Assembly (NCBI RefSeq): GCF_023145115.1
Contig: NZ_JAGLEJ010000037.1
Location: 1 to 64,000, forward strand
Source of the DNA: Algiphilus sp.
GTDB taxonomy: Bacteria > Pseudomonadota > Gammaproteobacteria > Nevskiales > Nevskiaceae
Reading direction: 5' to 3'
DNA length: 64,000 nucleotides
Part shown: piece after piece, positions 44,770 to 53,814 of the stretch
Numbering within the stretch: the stretch's first letter is position 1
Layout: every line of letters begins with the position of its first letter
Notes under the pieces: model-generated
What the model was told of the DNA's origin: nothing
Database searches by the model: none
The model's input: only the letters and a program-made list of their open reading frames with translations
Program-made: the position numbers and the translations under genes

Positions 44770-46397
44770 TGCCACGAGCGACTCATCGGCAGGTGCCGCG
44801 CAACGAGCGCGGTGCCGCCCTCATCGTCTGTCTCACGCTGCTGCTGGTGGTGACCGTGACCGGTCTCGCCGCCGCCGGCGGCAGCACCCTGCAGCTCGGC
44901 ATGGCGGGCGCGGTCAAGACCCGCCACCTTGCCTTCCAGGCCGCCGAATCGGCGCTCCTGGAAGGCGAGCGCCGCATCCGCAACATGGCCTTCGGGTGCG
45001 GCATCGACGATGTGCTGCCGCCGGACGGCGACAGCCACCAGCTGCCCGTGACCGACGGCGGGTTCGTCCGTATCTGGGACGATGGCGCCGAGGGCATTCC
45101 CGACCCGTGGAACGCCGAGAGCTGGGCGCAGGCGCAGGGCTACGGCCACAGGCTCGCCGGGGTCGGCGAGGCGCCGCGCTATACCGTGGCGATCGACCGC
45201 GTCGAGCCCGAAACGCACAGCATCATCTTCCGCGTCACCGCCGCTGCCGCGGTGGACGGCGGTGCCCGGGCAGTGGTGCAGAGCCGCTTCCGCCGCAGCT
45301 TCACGCGCACCATCCGCATCACCGGCAACGATGCGGTCAACGTCGTCGCGATCGGCGACGGCATCGTGACCGCGCGCGGCGCCTTCGGCGGCACGCCCGA
45401 CCTCGACATCTCGCTGGGCGGCTGGGTGCCCGATCAGTGCAACGATGCGGGCGCACCCGTCACGCTGGCCTACCAGGGCACCGGCGGCACCGATGTGGTG
45501 GTGGTGGCCGATGTGCTCGGACTCGGCTACGCGCCGGGGGTGTCGAATCTGCTCGATGTGACCGCGCAGGTGCTCGGACTGGAGCGCGCGCTCGAGGCGT
45601 ACCGCATCGAGCGCATCACCGTGGACAACCCCGGCACCACCGCGACCGTGATCACGACCCTCGATGTCTCGGGCCGCTTCATGTCCGATACCGAGTACTG
45701 CATCAACACCGCTGCCGGCGAGACCGAGGACAGCGTGCTGGACAACGTGGTCACCGGGCTGGTCGGCAGCCTGCTGCCCGACACGCCGCTGGACACCATC
45801 CTCGAGGGCGTGGTGAACGCGGGCGAGGCACTGGTCGGACCGTCGGGCCTGCTTCCGGTGCTGCCGCTCAACGCGTCGATCATCGTCGACGGCGGCGGCA
45901 ACGACCGCTACGACATCCATACCGACACCACCAGTGCCGCTCTGGTCACGGCCGATCTCGGCGGCGACGACCGCTATCGCGTGCGCGCCATGGGCGACGG
46001 CTTCGTCGAGCTGCCGGTGATGGTGGACGTGGGCGGCAACGACCACTACGACATCGCCGGCGGCAACAGCATCAAGGCATCGCTCGACAGCGGCGCGCTC
46101 TCGAGCCTGAACGGCCTCCTCGGCAACGGCAGCCTGGTCGGCAACCTGCTGGGCAATCTGGGCGCCGCGGTCAATCTGCTCGCCGATGGCAGCTGCAATG
46201 CCGGCGGGCTGGTCGGCGGTCTCCTGTGCGGCGTGCTGAGCCCGCTCGCGAACCTCCTCGACAACATCCTCGGCACGGTCAGCGATCTGTTCGACGATCA
46301 GGTCGAGCCCGGCGCGGACAATCCGCTCGCCTATCAGCAGGGACGGTGCGACGGCGTCGCTCCGGGACGCGTGAGCTGGCGCGAACTCATGCGCTGA
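44766..46397 (+). CDS. pilX: PilX-type minor pilin with long RTX-like C-terminal extension
   Basis: A 543-residue protein whose first 150 residues are PilX: NERGAALIVCLTLLLVVTVT stalk, AAESALLEGERRIR, and a C-rich segment. Ordinary PilX is only about 150-250 residues. The extra 300 residues include three spaced GG(N/D)D(R/H)Y units (GGNDRYDI, GGDDRYRV, GGNDHYDI, about residues 375-431) like calcium-binding RTX turns, then a Gly/Leu-rich tail. No PilY1 gene follows, unlike the usual pilVWXY1 operon. Extension of an adhesin function into PilX is an inference. Confidence 0.8.
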   Translation: MMPRATHRQVPRNERGAALIVCLTLLLVVTVTGLAAAGGSTLQLGMAGAVKTRHLAFQAAESALLEGERRIRNMAFGCGIDDVLPPDGDSHQLPVTDGGFVRIWDDGAEGIPDPWNAESWAQAQGYGHRLAGVGEAPRYTVAIDRVEPETHSIIFRVTAAAAVDGGARAVVQSRFRRSFTRTIRITGNDAVNVVAIGDGIVTARGAFGGTPDLDISLGGWVPDQCNDAGAPVTLAYQGTGGTDVVVVADVLGLGYAPGVSNLLDVTAQVLGLERALEAYRIERITVDNPGTTATVITTLDVSGRFMSDTEYCINTAAGETEDSVLDNVVTGLVGSLLPDTPLDTILEGVVNAGEALVGPSGLLPVLPLNASIIVDGGGNDRYDIHTDTTSAALVTADLGGDDRYRVRAMGDGFVELPVMVDVGGNDHYDIAGGNSIKASLDSGALSSLNGLLGNGSLVGNLLGNLGAAVNLLADGSCNAGGLVGGLLCGVLSPLANLLDNILGTVSDLFDDQVEPGADNPLAYQQGRCDGVAPGRVSWRELMR

Positions 46398-46429
46398 GGC
46401 CGTCCCGGGTGCGTGGCACCGATTCGTTT

Positions 46430-46448
46430 ATGATAATCATTCTCGAAT
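46430..46448. promoter_or_regulatory. Fur box upstream of the DUF6607 gene
   Basis: ATGATAATCATTCTCGAAT is almost the classic ATGATAATCATTATC core of a Fur site, in a GC-rich surrounding. It lies 15 bp before the DUF6607 start and behind the pilX stop. Confidence 0.8.
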
Positions 46449-46463
46449 GAACGGAGCCACGCC

Positions 46464-47429
46464 ATGCCCCGCCCGCTGCTTGCCGCCGCCTGTGCCGCGC
46501 TGCTGATCAGCGGCTGCGCCGCGGTCACCGAGCGCCCGCAGTCCGGCGGTGATGCCGCGTCCGCACCCGACCCGCGAGACCGCAAGGCCATCCTCGACAT
46601 GGCCGGCGAGTTCGAGGTCCGCTTCCGCTTCGACGAGACGCTGTCGCTGCGATCCGGCTATCAGCTCCGCGAGCCGCAGCGCTCGGGTGGCCACGAGCTC
46701 GTGCTGGTCATCGCCGACACGCCGCGCCACGTCGCGCTCCAGCACATTCTGGTGATGGACGGGCACGTGGTGAAGCACTGGCGCCAGGACTGGCACTACC
46801 AGCGCACCACCAGCTGGACCTACGCCGGCGACCGCACCTGGGAGCGGGTGACGCGTGCGCCCGAGACGGTGCGCGGTACCTGGACGCAGACCGTCTGGCA
46901 GGTCGACGATTCGCCGCGCTACGCTGGCACCGGCCGCTGGCGCCACGCGCACGGCGTCTCGATCTGGACATCCGGCGAGACCCGGCGGCCGTTGCCGCGG
47001 CGCGAGCGCACGAGCCGTGACGACTACGATCTGCTGCTCGGCATCAACCGCCACATCATCACGCCGTGGGGATGGGCACACGAGCAGGACAACACCAAGG
47101 TCGACCGCACCGCGGCGCCGGCCGACCGGGCGGTGGTGCGCGAAGCCGGCCTCAATCGCTACCGGCGCATCACGGATCACGACTTCAGTCCGGGGCGCGA
47201 CTACTGGACGCGCACGCGCGCCTACTGGGCCGAGGTCCGCGAGGTCTGGCGGGAGCTGCTCGCCGACCGGGCGCGCGTCCCGATGGCGGCCGAGGTCGAC
47301 GGCAAGCGCCTGTTCCAGGTCATGTTCGAGCAGGCCGATCAGTTCGCGGAGGCCCCGCACGACGGCGACGCCATGCGCCGGGCGGCGCGCGACGCCATCC
47401 TGGGGTACGTGCGCGCCGCCGACAACTGA
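46464..47429 (+). CDS. DUF6607-family lipoprotein, iron-regulated
   Basis: A 321-residue protein with a lipobox signal (PLLAAACAALLISGC). The family pattern is clear: DRKAILDMAGEFEVRFRFDE, HILVMDGHVVKHWRQDW, WTQTVWQVDDSPRYAGTG, LPRRERTSRDDYDLLLG and GWAHEQDNTKV, all rich in Trp and His. DUF6607 has no known activity but is often found with heme/iron uptake genes, and here a near-perfect Fur box precedes it. ACGGAG is the ribosome site. Confidence 0.85.
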   Translation: MPRPLLAAACAALLISGCAAVTERPQSGGDAASAPDPRDRKAILDMAGEFEVRFRFDETLSLRSGYQLREPQRSGGHELVLVIADTPRHVALQHILVMDGHVVKHWRQDWHYQRTTSWTYAGDRTWERVTRAPETVRGTWTQTVWQVDDSPRYAGTGRWRHAHGVSIWTSGETRRPLPRRERTSRDDYDLLLGINRHIITPWGWAHEQDNTKVDRTAAPADRAVVREAGLNRYRRITDHDFSPGRDYWTRTRAYWAEVREVWRELLADRARVPMAAEVDGKRLFQVMFEQADQFAEAPHDGDAMRRAARDAILGYVRAADN

Positions 47430-47491
47430 GCACGATTGCGCGTGTCACCGGGTGTCGCTAACGTGCGGGTCATGCCACCGGAGAGCGCGAT

Positions 47492-47920
47492 ATGAGCGAA
47501 AGCGAGCGTTACGACGGCAGTTGCCTGTGCGGAACGGTCGGCGTGTCGGTGCGTCCCGACACCCGGCATGTCGACGCGTGCCATTGCAGCATGTGCCGCA
47601 AGTGGGGCGGCGGCCCCTTGTTCGTGCTCGACGCCACCACCGACGTGCGCTTCAGGGGCGAGGCCGAGATCAGCATCTACGACTCCTCGGAGTGGGCCGA
47701 GCGCGGCTTCTGCCGCCACTGCGGCACGCATCTCTTCTACCGCCTCAAGGGCAGCGGCGAGTACGCGGTCCCGGTCGATCTGATCGACGGCGACGCCGAA
47801 TGGCAGTTCACCAAGCAGATCTTCGTCGACGAGCAGCCCGCGTACTACCGCATCGCCAACGACACGCCGCGGCTGACCGGCGCCGAGGTGTTCGCGCAGT
47901 ACGGCGCCGACCCGGGCTGA
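47492..47920 (+). CDS. GFA-family zinc protein
   Basis: A 142-residue protein of the Gfa/CENP-V fold. The zinc ligands are GSCLCG near residue 11, ACHCSMCRKWGG near 33 and GFCRHCGTHLF near 72. The founding member was described as glutathione-dependent formaldehyde-activating enzyme, but most relatives are uncharacterised. It stands alone and is convergent with the glycosyltransferase gene. Confidence 0.88.
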   Translation: MSESERYDGSCLCGTVGVSVRPDTRHVDACHCSMCRKWGGGPLFVLDATTDVRFRGEAEISIYDSSEWAERGFCRHCGTHLFYRLKGSGEYAVPVDLIDGDAEWQFTKQIFVDEQPAYYRIANDTPRLTGAEVFAQYGADPG

Positions 47921-47924
47921 AGCG

Positions 47925-50165
47925 TCACGACCGGCGCTGGTGGTAGGCCGCCAGCACCTGGGCGTAGATCTCCGCGACATCGCCGGCGAAGCGCTCGACA
48001 GCGAAGTCGGCAGCGAAGCGCTGGGCGGCGTCGGCCATCTCCTTCCGGAGCGCGTCGTCCTCGAGCAGGAGCCGCAGGCGCTCGGTCCACTGCGCGACCT
48101 GGCACGGCGTCTTGTAGCCGTTGACGCCGTCCTGCACGACATCGTCGATGCCGCTCGAGCGCACGGTCACCACCGGCAGGTGCGCGGCCATGGCCTCGAG
48201 GATGACCATGCCCTGCGTCTCCGAGCGCGAGGCGAACAGGAAGACATCGCCGAGCTGGTAGTAGTGGACCATGTCGTCCGGCGCCACCGAGCCGGTCAGG
48301 TGCACGCGGCCGGCCAGCGCCGGCTCGTCGTCGATGCGCGCCTGCAGGCGCTCGCGCTCGTCGCCGTCGCCGATGATCAGGCAGTGGAACGGCGTCTCCG
48401 TCTGGCGGCCGAGCTCGGTCAGGCCGTCCAGGATGAAGTCGATGTTCTTCTCCTGGCTGAGGCGCGACACGCTGACCAGCACCGGTCCGTCGCCCAGCGC
48501 GAAGCGCTCGCGCAGCGCCGCGATGGCGTCCTCGTCGCGGTGCGGGAAACGCTCGTAGTCGATGCCGGTGGGCTGCACGAAGGTATCGGTCTGCACGCCG
48601 ATGAGGCGCAGGTACTCCTCGGCCGACGCGGTCGGCACGATGACGCCGGCGCATTGGTTGGCGAAGCGCCGCACCAGGCTGTGCGACACCAGGTTGCGGA
48701 ACAGCGGTCCCGGCAGCGGCACGTAGTGGGCGTAGTGCTCGAGCCGGGTGTGGTACGTGAACACCGCCGGCACGCCCAGTCGCCTGGCGTGGATCAGCGC
48801 CGCCCAGCCCAGCCAGAACGGGTGATGGATGTGGATGACCTCCGGCTCGAACTCGCGCAGGCTGCGCCCGATCACCGGCGACAGCACGTTCGCCAGACGG
48901 AAATCGTTGCGCCGGCTCAGCGTCGGGGTCGACGGCACGCGCCGGACGTCGTCGCCGTCCGATTCGCCGCTGCCGGGATAGCGCGGCGCCAGCACCAGCA
49001 CCCGGTGACCGAGCGCGCGCAGGCCGCGCCGCAGACGGTCGATGGACAGCGGCACCCCGCCGATGAAGGGCAGATAGTTGTTGGTGACCATCGCCACGCG
49101 CAGCGGTCGGTCGCGATACGGCGTGATGTCGAGATCGAAGTTCCGGTAGTAGTCGCGCTCCACGAAGATGCTCGTGTAGAGCTTGATGCCGACCACCACC
49201 AGTGCCGACAGCAGCAGCAGGAAGTTCAGGCGTCCGACGTAGAACAGCGAGTGCACGAACAGCCACAGGCTCTCCAGCGTCTTGCCCACCGGGTGCTGGC
49301 CGATGTCCAGGCGCTCGACGCCGATGCGCACGGCTTCCCCTTCCACGGCGACATCGACGTAGTGGTAGTAGCTGGTGTCATCGTTGAGTACCAGCCCGCC
49401 GGCACCGCCGGTGACGATGTACGGCACGCCGTCGACCTCCCGCCGGTCGAACAGGCTGCGCTCGGACGAGAACACCGCGGTCACCCCGTGGGCGCGGAAC
49501 AGCGCCTGCAGCCGCTCGCCGAAGCGGGTGCCCCGCAGATCCTCCCGCACGAGCTTGAGCGGTGGCTCCTTGCTGGGGGGAAGCACCGGCCGGCTGACGA
49601 ACACGAAGTGATGCGTCGGCCCCGGGTCGGACAGTCGCGCTTCCAGCCACATCAGCTGATAGGCGTAGCTGTCCGGGTCGGTGCTGTCGAGAAAGATGAA
49701 CTGGCCATTGCCTGCGCGGAAAGCGTGAAAGTACGGGCCGTAGTGATCGTAGAAATGGATGCGTCCGAGGCCGCCGGCCTCGTCGTTGCCCACGGTCAGC
49801 AGATAGGGCATGGCGAGGTTGCCCAGCGAGCGGTGCAGCGCGCGGTACTTGTCCTCGCCGCCGCTGCCCACGGCATTGCCGGCGGAGATCAGGAACTCGG
49901 CCTCGCTGGCATTGAGCATCGGGATCATCTGCCGCTCGAACAGGCCCACCGAGTTCTTGATGTTCCCGACCACCGCGAAGCGCATGGTGTCGTCGGCGCC
50001 GACGGTGTCGCGGATGCGCGATATCTGCTCGGCATGCAGCGAGGTGAATTCCTGCTCGATGAAGGCCAGGTAGCTGCGATACCCCACCAGCCAGGCGATC
50101 AGCGCGAGATTGAGCCAGAACACCAGCTTGAGCCGGCCCGGCGTGATCCATCGGCGCACCTTCAT
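47925..50165 (-). CDS. GT4 glycosyltransferase fused to a degenerate metallophosphatase domain
   Basis: A 746-residue membrane protein. TM1 (about 13-32) is followed by a calcineurin-like domain (about 60-290) whose metal sites are all altered: VVGNIKNS for the usual GDxH, SAGNAVG for GD, TVGNDEAG for GNH and FSSERS for GHTH. It is probably catalytically dead. A second TM (about 325-350) leads to a GT-B family 4 transferase (RVAMVTNNYLPFIGGVPLS, LVSVSRLSQEKNIDF, SETQGMVILEAMA). The start overlaps by 4 bp the flippase-like gene upstream. Likely it builds a membrane glycolipid; the acceptor is unknown. Confidence 0.85.
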   Translation of the reverse strand: MKVRRWITPGRLKLVFWLNLALIAWLVGYRSYLAFIEQEFTSLHAEQISRIRDTVGADDTMRFAVVGNIKNSVGLFERQMIPMLNASEAEFLISAGNAVGSGGEDKYRALHRSLGNLAMPYLLTVGNDEAGGLGRIHFYDHYGPYFHAFRAGNGQFIFLDSTDPDSYAYQLMWLEARLSDPGPTHHFVFVSRPVLPPSKEPPLKLVREDLRGTRFGERLQALFRAHGVTAVFSSERSLFDRREVDGVPYIVTGGAGGLVLNDDTSYYHYVDVAVEGEAVRIGVERLDIGQHPVGKTLESLWLFVHSLFYVGRLNFLLLLSALVVVGIKLYTSIFVERDYYRNFDLDITPYRDRPLRVAMVTNNYLPFIGGVPLSIDRLRRGLRALGHRVLVLAPRYPGSGESDGDDVRRVPSTPTLSRRNDFRLANVLSPVIGRSLREFEPEVIHIHHPFWLGWAALIHARRLGVPAVFTYHTRLEHYAHYVPLPGPLFRNLVSHSLVRRFANQCAGVIVPTASAEEYLRLIGVQTDTFVQPTGIDYERFPHRDEDAIAALRERFALGDGPVLVSVSRLSQEKNIDFILDGLTELGRQTETPFHCLIIGDGDERERLQARIDDEPALAGRVHLTGSVAPDDMVHYYQLGDVFLFASRSETQGMVILEAMAAHLPVVTVRSSGIDDVVQDGVNGYKTPCQVAQWTERLRLLLEDDALRKEMADAAQRFAADFAVERFAGDVAEIYAQVLAAYHQRRS

Positions 50166-51232
50166 CGCGGTGCCCCGCCCGACGGGCGCGCGAGCTCGCG
50201 GTGCGCGACCACCACGCCGATCGCCATGCCCAGATGGATGGTCAGCGCGCGCCAGGCCACCGTCGCCAGCACCAGGTGCGAAGCCCCCACCACATCGGAG
50301 AAGAACTGCCCGAAGACACCTTCGGCGATGCCGGAGGCCCCCGGTGTCGGCGAGAAGTACATGACGAAGGTGGTGATCACCAGCCGGCCGATCACCAGCC
50401 AGTAGTCGAGGTCGTAGCCGAGGCCGGCGAACAGCACCGCCGGAAAGGAGAACAGCGTCAGCAGGAAGATCGCGGTGCAGGCGAATGAACCCGCGATGTC
50501 GCGGCGCCGGCCGGCGAAGTAGCGCCCGAAGCCGCGCGCGAAGCGCTGCAGTTCGCGCACGCCGGCGCGCCGCCAGCGCAGGTGGCGGGCACGGCTGATG
50601 AAGTGGAAGCGCCGCGCGGTCTTCAGCGTGGCCAGCAGCGGCCGCATGAGCCATCGCGGTGCCAGTAGCACGACGGCGAAGAAGCCGACATAGCCGATAC
50701 CGCAGGCCAGCAGTGTCAGCAGGATGGCGCGATCCGCCGCGGCACCGTCGGCGCCGGGCATCGTCAGCAGCAGGATCGGCGTGGCGCCGAATATGAAGAG
50801 CACCGCCAGCGCGGTACGGATGGTGGTCGCGGTGAGCGCCGTGCCGATGGGCACCGCGCGCCGCTGCAGGAACCACACCTGTGCAATGCCGCCGCCGGTC
50901 GCCATCGGGGTGACGTTGGACACGAACAGATTGAGGAAGACCAGCCGGGCCATGCTGCCCAGTGGCACCTCCTCGCCGAGCGCGCGCAGCGTGAACCACA
51001 GGCGCAGGCCGTCGGCCGCGAAGTAGACCAGCAGGAGTGCCAGGCAGGTCCCGACGACGCCGGGCGCGAGCAGGCGCCCGTCCCACGAGATGCTGTGCCC
51101 CGCCACCTGGGCGTACACCGCATAGGCGCCCAGACCGCTCAGCACGATGAACAGCAGCGAGAAACCGAACAGACGCCGGAAGCCGAGCGCGTTCTCGGCG
51201 CGGTCCGCCTCGGAGCGATGCGACGCGTTCAC
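50162..51232 (-). CDS. Lysylphosphatidylglycerol-synthase-TM-like (flippase-type) membrane protein
   Basis: A 356-residue protein with about eight helices, of the LPG_synthase_TM/UPF0104 group (AglD/MprF membrane half): NLFVSNVTPMATGGGIAQVW, TIRTALAVLFIFG, and YFSPTPGASGIAEGVFGQFF are the family signatures. Such proteins move or modify lipid-linked groups. It is coupled (ATGA) to the GT4 gene, and the pair probably makes and handles one glycolipid. GTG at 51232 is the likely start; a longer frame to 51319 lacks a sensible N-terminus. Confidence 0.82.
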   Translation of the reverse strand: MNASHRSEADRAENALGFRRLFGFSLLFIVLSGLGAYAVYAQVAGHSISWDGRLLAPGVVGTCLALLLVYFAADGLRLWFTLRALGEEVPLGSMARLVFLNLFVSNVTPMATGGGIAQVWFLQRRAVPIGTALTATTIRTALAVLFIFGATPILLLTMPGADGAAADRAILLTLLACGIGYVGFFAVVLLAPRWLMRPLLATLKTARRFHFISRARHLRWRRAGVRELQRFARGFGRYFAGRRRDIAGSFACTAIFLLTLFSFPAVLFAGLGYDLDYWLVIGRLVITTFVMYFSPTPGASGIAEGVFGQFFSDVVGASHLVLATVAWRALTIHLGMAIGVVVAHRELARPSGGAPR

Positions 51233-51392
51233 CACGCGCGGGAACGGCGGGCCCGTGGCGGCACGGGCATGAATCGGTGGGGCACGGGGCGGGACGCAGG
51301 CGGCGGGCAAGAGCACCACGATAACCCGTAGCGACCGGCGGCTGCGGCTGCTACCGTCGCGCCCGTCCCGCTGCCGACGAGCGCCGCCTCCC

Positions 51393-51827
51393 GTGACCGT
51401 TCCCGAGCCCGCCGCCCCCGCCGATGGCCCGCTCTCGGGGGCCGCCGCCCGCCCGCGGGCGCGGCTCGCCGCATGGGCCTTCTGGATCGGCCTCTGCGCG
51501 ATGCTGGTGCTGTACCTGCTGGGCTATCCGGACGGCTCGGCACCGGTCTGGATGCGTGCGCTGCTCAAGGCCGCGTTCAACGCCCTCGCGGCGCTCTGGA
51601 TCCATGCCGACGCGCAGGATCGCGGCTGGGGAGCGGACGGTGCGCTCGCGGCATCGGTCAGCGGTCTGGTGCTCGTCGAGCTGGCGGTGCCGGTCCATCT
51701 GATGCGCTCACGCGGCTGGCGCGGCGCCCTGCGCACCCTGCCGGGCTTCGTGCTGCGGGTGGTGCTCACGCTGCTCGCGGCGATGCTCGCGCTGGTCCTC
51801 TGGGGACTGCTGATGCCGGCGGGCTGA
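51393..51827 (+). CDS. Small polytopic membrane protein, unknown function
   Basis: A 144-residue protein with about four hydrophobic segments (AAWAFWIGLCAMLVLYLLGY, LLKAAFNALAALWIHADA, LAASVSGLVLVELAVPVHLM and LRVVLTLLAAMLALVLWGLL). The start is GTG at 51393. No family recognised; divergent from the flippase-like gene. Confidence 0.6.
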   Translation: MTVPEPAAPADGPLSGAAARPRARLAAWAFWIGLCAMLVLYLLGYPDGSAPVWMRALLKAAFNALAALWIHADAQDRGWGADGALAASVSGLVLVELAVPVHLMRSRGWRGALRTLPGFVLRVVLTLLAAMLALVLWGLLMPAG

Positions 51828-51950
51828 AGGGCGCCGATCCGCGGCACCGCCGATGACGGCCGGAGCGGCCGCTCATCGGCAAGTGACGGGCGGATCGCCT
51901 GTCGACCGATAGCGTGACCGCCGGAGTGAGACAACCGGAGGTACGCCCCC

Positions 51951-53774
51951 ATGATCGGCAAGCATTCTCTTCTCGTCCTGGCGCTCGCGCTGTTGCTCGG
52001 TGCCTGCGGCAGCGGCGGTGATTCGGGCCTTCCGTCCAGCGATGACGGCGGCTCGCAGGTGGACGACGGTAGCGGCGACGACGCCGGTAGCGGTGACGAT
52101 GACGGCGGTGCCGGCGATGATGGCGCCGACGATGACGGGTCCGACGACGGCGCCGATGACGGCTCGGACGATGGTGCCGATGACGACGGCAGTGGCGACG
52201 ATGGCGGTGGCGGTGATGATGCCGCCGGCGTCGACGACATCCCCGCCTTCGCCGCGCTGCAGTGCGATCTCGCCGCCTCGGGCCCGATGGCGGGTGCGCT
52301 GGATCCCGTGCAGTCGGCCATGGTCGACCAGCTCGGCGGCAACTTCGCGGCGATTCCGGAAGTCGGCCCGGCCGCGCAGGATCTGGTCGTGGGCACGGCG
52401 CGCTTCCTCGACATCGTCGATGCCCTCGCCGCGTCCGGCACCGTGCTGTTCACCGAGCAGGACCCGGCAGCCGGTGGTGACGCCCTCGACGGCACCGCCC
52501 ATGCCGTGCAGTGCGGCGCCAAGTCGCTGGCCGCCGCATTCGTGGGCAGCCCGCTCGCCGCGGCACTCCCCGCCCAGTCGGAAACCCTGGTCACGCAGCT
52601 GGCCGAGCTGACACTGGTCTTCGACGGGCCGGATTCCATCGGCCTGGAAGGCTTGGCCGATCTCACCGATCGCCTCGCGGGCATCGCCGACACCCTGTCC
52701 GGCATGGTCGATGTGGTCGAGAGCTTCCCCGGCATGGTGCCGGCCGATCTCGATGCCCTGCCGCCGGCCTTCCCGGCCGAAGCCTTCGTCGCGCTGGCGC
52801 GCGCGCCCGCGGTGCTGCTGGCCGACCTCGCCGAGGTGCTGCGCGATGCCGGCAGCCTCGACGGTCAGGGCACCGCCGACGCCATCGCGCTGACACTGAC
52901 CGACCTGCTCGCCACCGCCACCGTCTTCGACGCCACGGGTACCGTCCCGGCGCTGGTGGAGACCGCGCAGGGGCAGCTGGCGGAGGGACTCGGCCTGATC
53001 CTCGAGCCGCTCTTCGCGGCCATCGCCGAAGCCCTGGGCGGAGGCGCCGGCGCGACCTTCCCGGACTTCCTCGCCGGCGGGATCGACGGCTTTCCCGGTG
53101 GTGCCAATCCGCTGGAGGCGCTCCTGGGCGGAGCCCAGCCGGGTACCGACGCCCTGGCATCGCAGCTCGCCGGTGTGCCGGTGCTGGGCGACGTGCTCGG
53201 GCTGCTGGTGGCGTCGGCCGGGGGCGACTTCGACTTCACCGATCCGGCGGCCGGTGCGGATCTGCTCGCGGCCGTGCTGGCGGGCGACGGGCCGCAGGGC
53301 TTCGGCAGCCTGGCCGACGCGCTGACCACGGCCGCCGAGGATCTGACGGCGCTCGCACCCGAGGGGCTGGACCCCGCGGCGGGCGCGCCCGGTTCCGGTC
53401 CCGAGGCGCTCGGCACGCTGCTGGCGCTGCTCGCGGACAACCCGCTGTCGGCCCTGCTGGCGGAGTACGCCGGGGCGCTCGGCGGCGACGACGTACCTGC
53501 CTACGCGCCCGCCGATCTGGCGGCGTCGCTGGAGGGCCTGTTCGCGAGCATCGTCGAGGAAGCCGATGGCGGACTCTTCGGCTCGCTCCTCGATCTGCTC
53601 GGCGATCTCGTGAACACCCTGCTCGGCGTGCTCGGGGACAACCCGCTGGCCGCGCTGCTCTCGGCGGTGTTCACCGGCTTCACCGAGAGCGATCCGTCCC
53701 TCACCGTGAACGCGCTGGAGAGTGCGCTGGAAGAGGCGCTCGGCGGCTTCGCCGCCTTCGCGCCGGCGGATTGA
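51951..53774 (+). CDS. Large lipoprotein with Asp/Gly-repeat linker
   Basis: A 607-residue lipoprotein: signal LLVLALALLLGAC with lipobox. Residues about 30-95 are a nearly pure Asp/Gly/Ser/Ala tract (units such as GSDDGADDG), encoded by degenerate tandem repeats. The remaining 510 residues are a Leu/Ala/Gly-rich chain of amphipathic repeats (LVTQLAELTLVF, LLGDLVNTLLGVLGDNPLAALLS). The acidic tract may bind calcium or act as a flexible surface spacer. No known domain was recognised. An 11-bp stem hairpin follows the stop. Confidence 0.7.
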   Translation: MIGKHSLLVLALALLLGACGSGGDSGLPSSDDGGSQVDDGSGDDAGSGDDDGGAGDDGADDDGSDDGADDGSDDGADDDGSGDDGGGGDDAAGVDDIPAFAALQCDLAASGPMAGALDPVQSAMVDQLGGNFAAIPEVGPAAQDLVVGTARFLDIVDALAASGTVLFTEQDPAAGGDALDGTAHAVQCGAKSLAAAFVGSPLAAALPAQSETLVTQLAELTLVFDGPDSIGLEGLADLTDRLAGIADTLSGMVDVVESFPGMVPADLDALPPAFPAEAFVALARAPAVLLADLAEVLRDAGSLDGQGTADAIALTLTDLLATATVFDATGTVPALVETAQGQLAEGLGLILEPLFAAIAEALGGGAGATFPDFLAGGIDGFPGGANPLEALLGGAQPGTDALASQLAGVPVLGDVLGLLVASAGGDFDFTDPAAGADLLAAVLAGDGPQGFGSLADALTTAAEDLTALAPEGLDPAAGAPGSGPEALGTLLALLADNPLSALLAEYAGALGGDDVPAYAPADLAASLEGLFASIVEEADGGLFGSLLDLLGDLVNTLLGVLGDNPLAALLSAVFTGFTESDPSLTVNALESALEEALGGFAAFAPAD

Positions 53775-53778
53775 TGGC

Positions 53779-53810
53779 GCGGGCGGCGCTTCCCCGGAGG
53801 CGCCGCCCGC
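53779..53810. terminator. Bidirectional hairpin between convergent genes
   Basis: GCGGGCGGCGC (53779-53789) and GCGCCGCCCGC (53800-53810) form a perfect 11-bp stem with a ten-base loop, placed between the convergent lipoprotein and AEC-transporter genes. There is no T-run, so termination strength is uncertain. Confidence 0.6.
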
Positions 53811-53814
53811 AACC

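Noticed and set aside
47940..50405. An 821-codon plus-strand frame over the glycosyltransferase
   Set aside because: Antisense shadow without recognisable domain.
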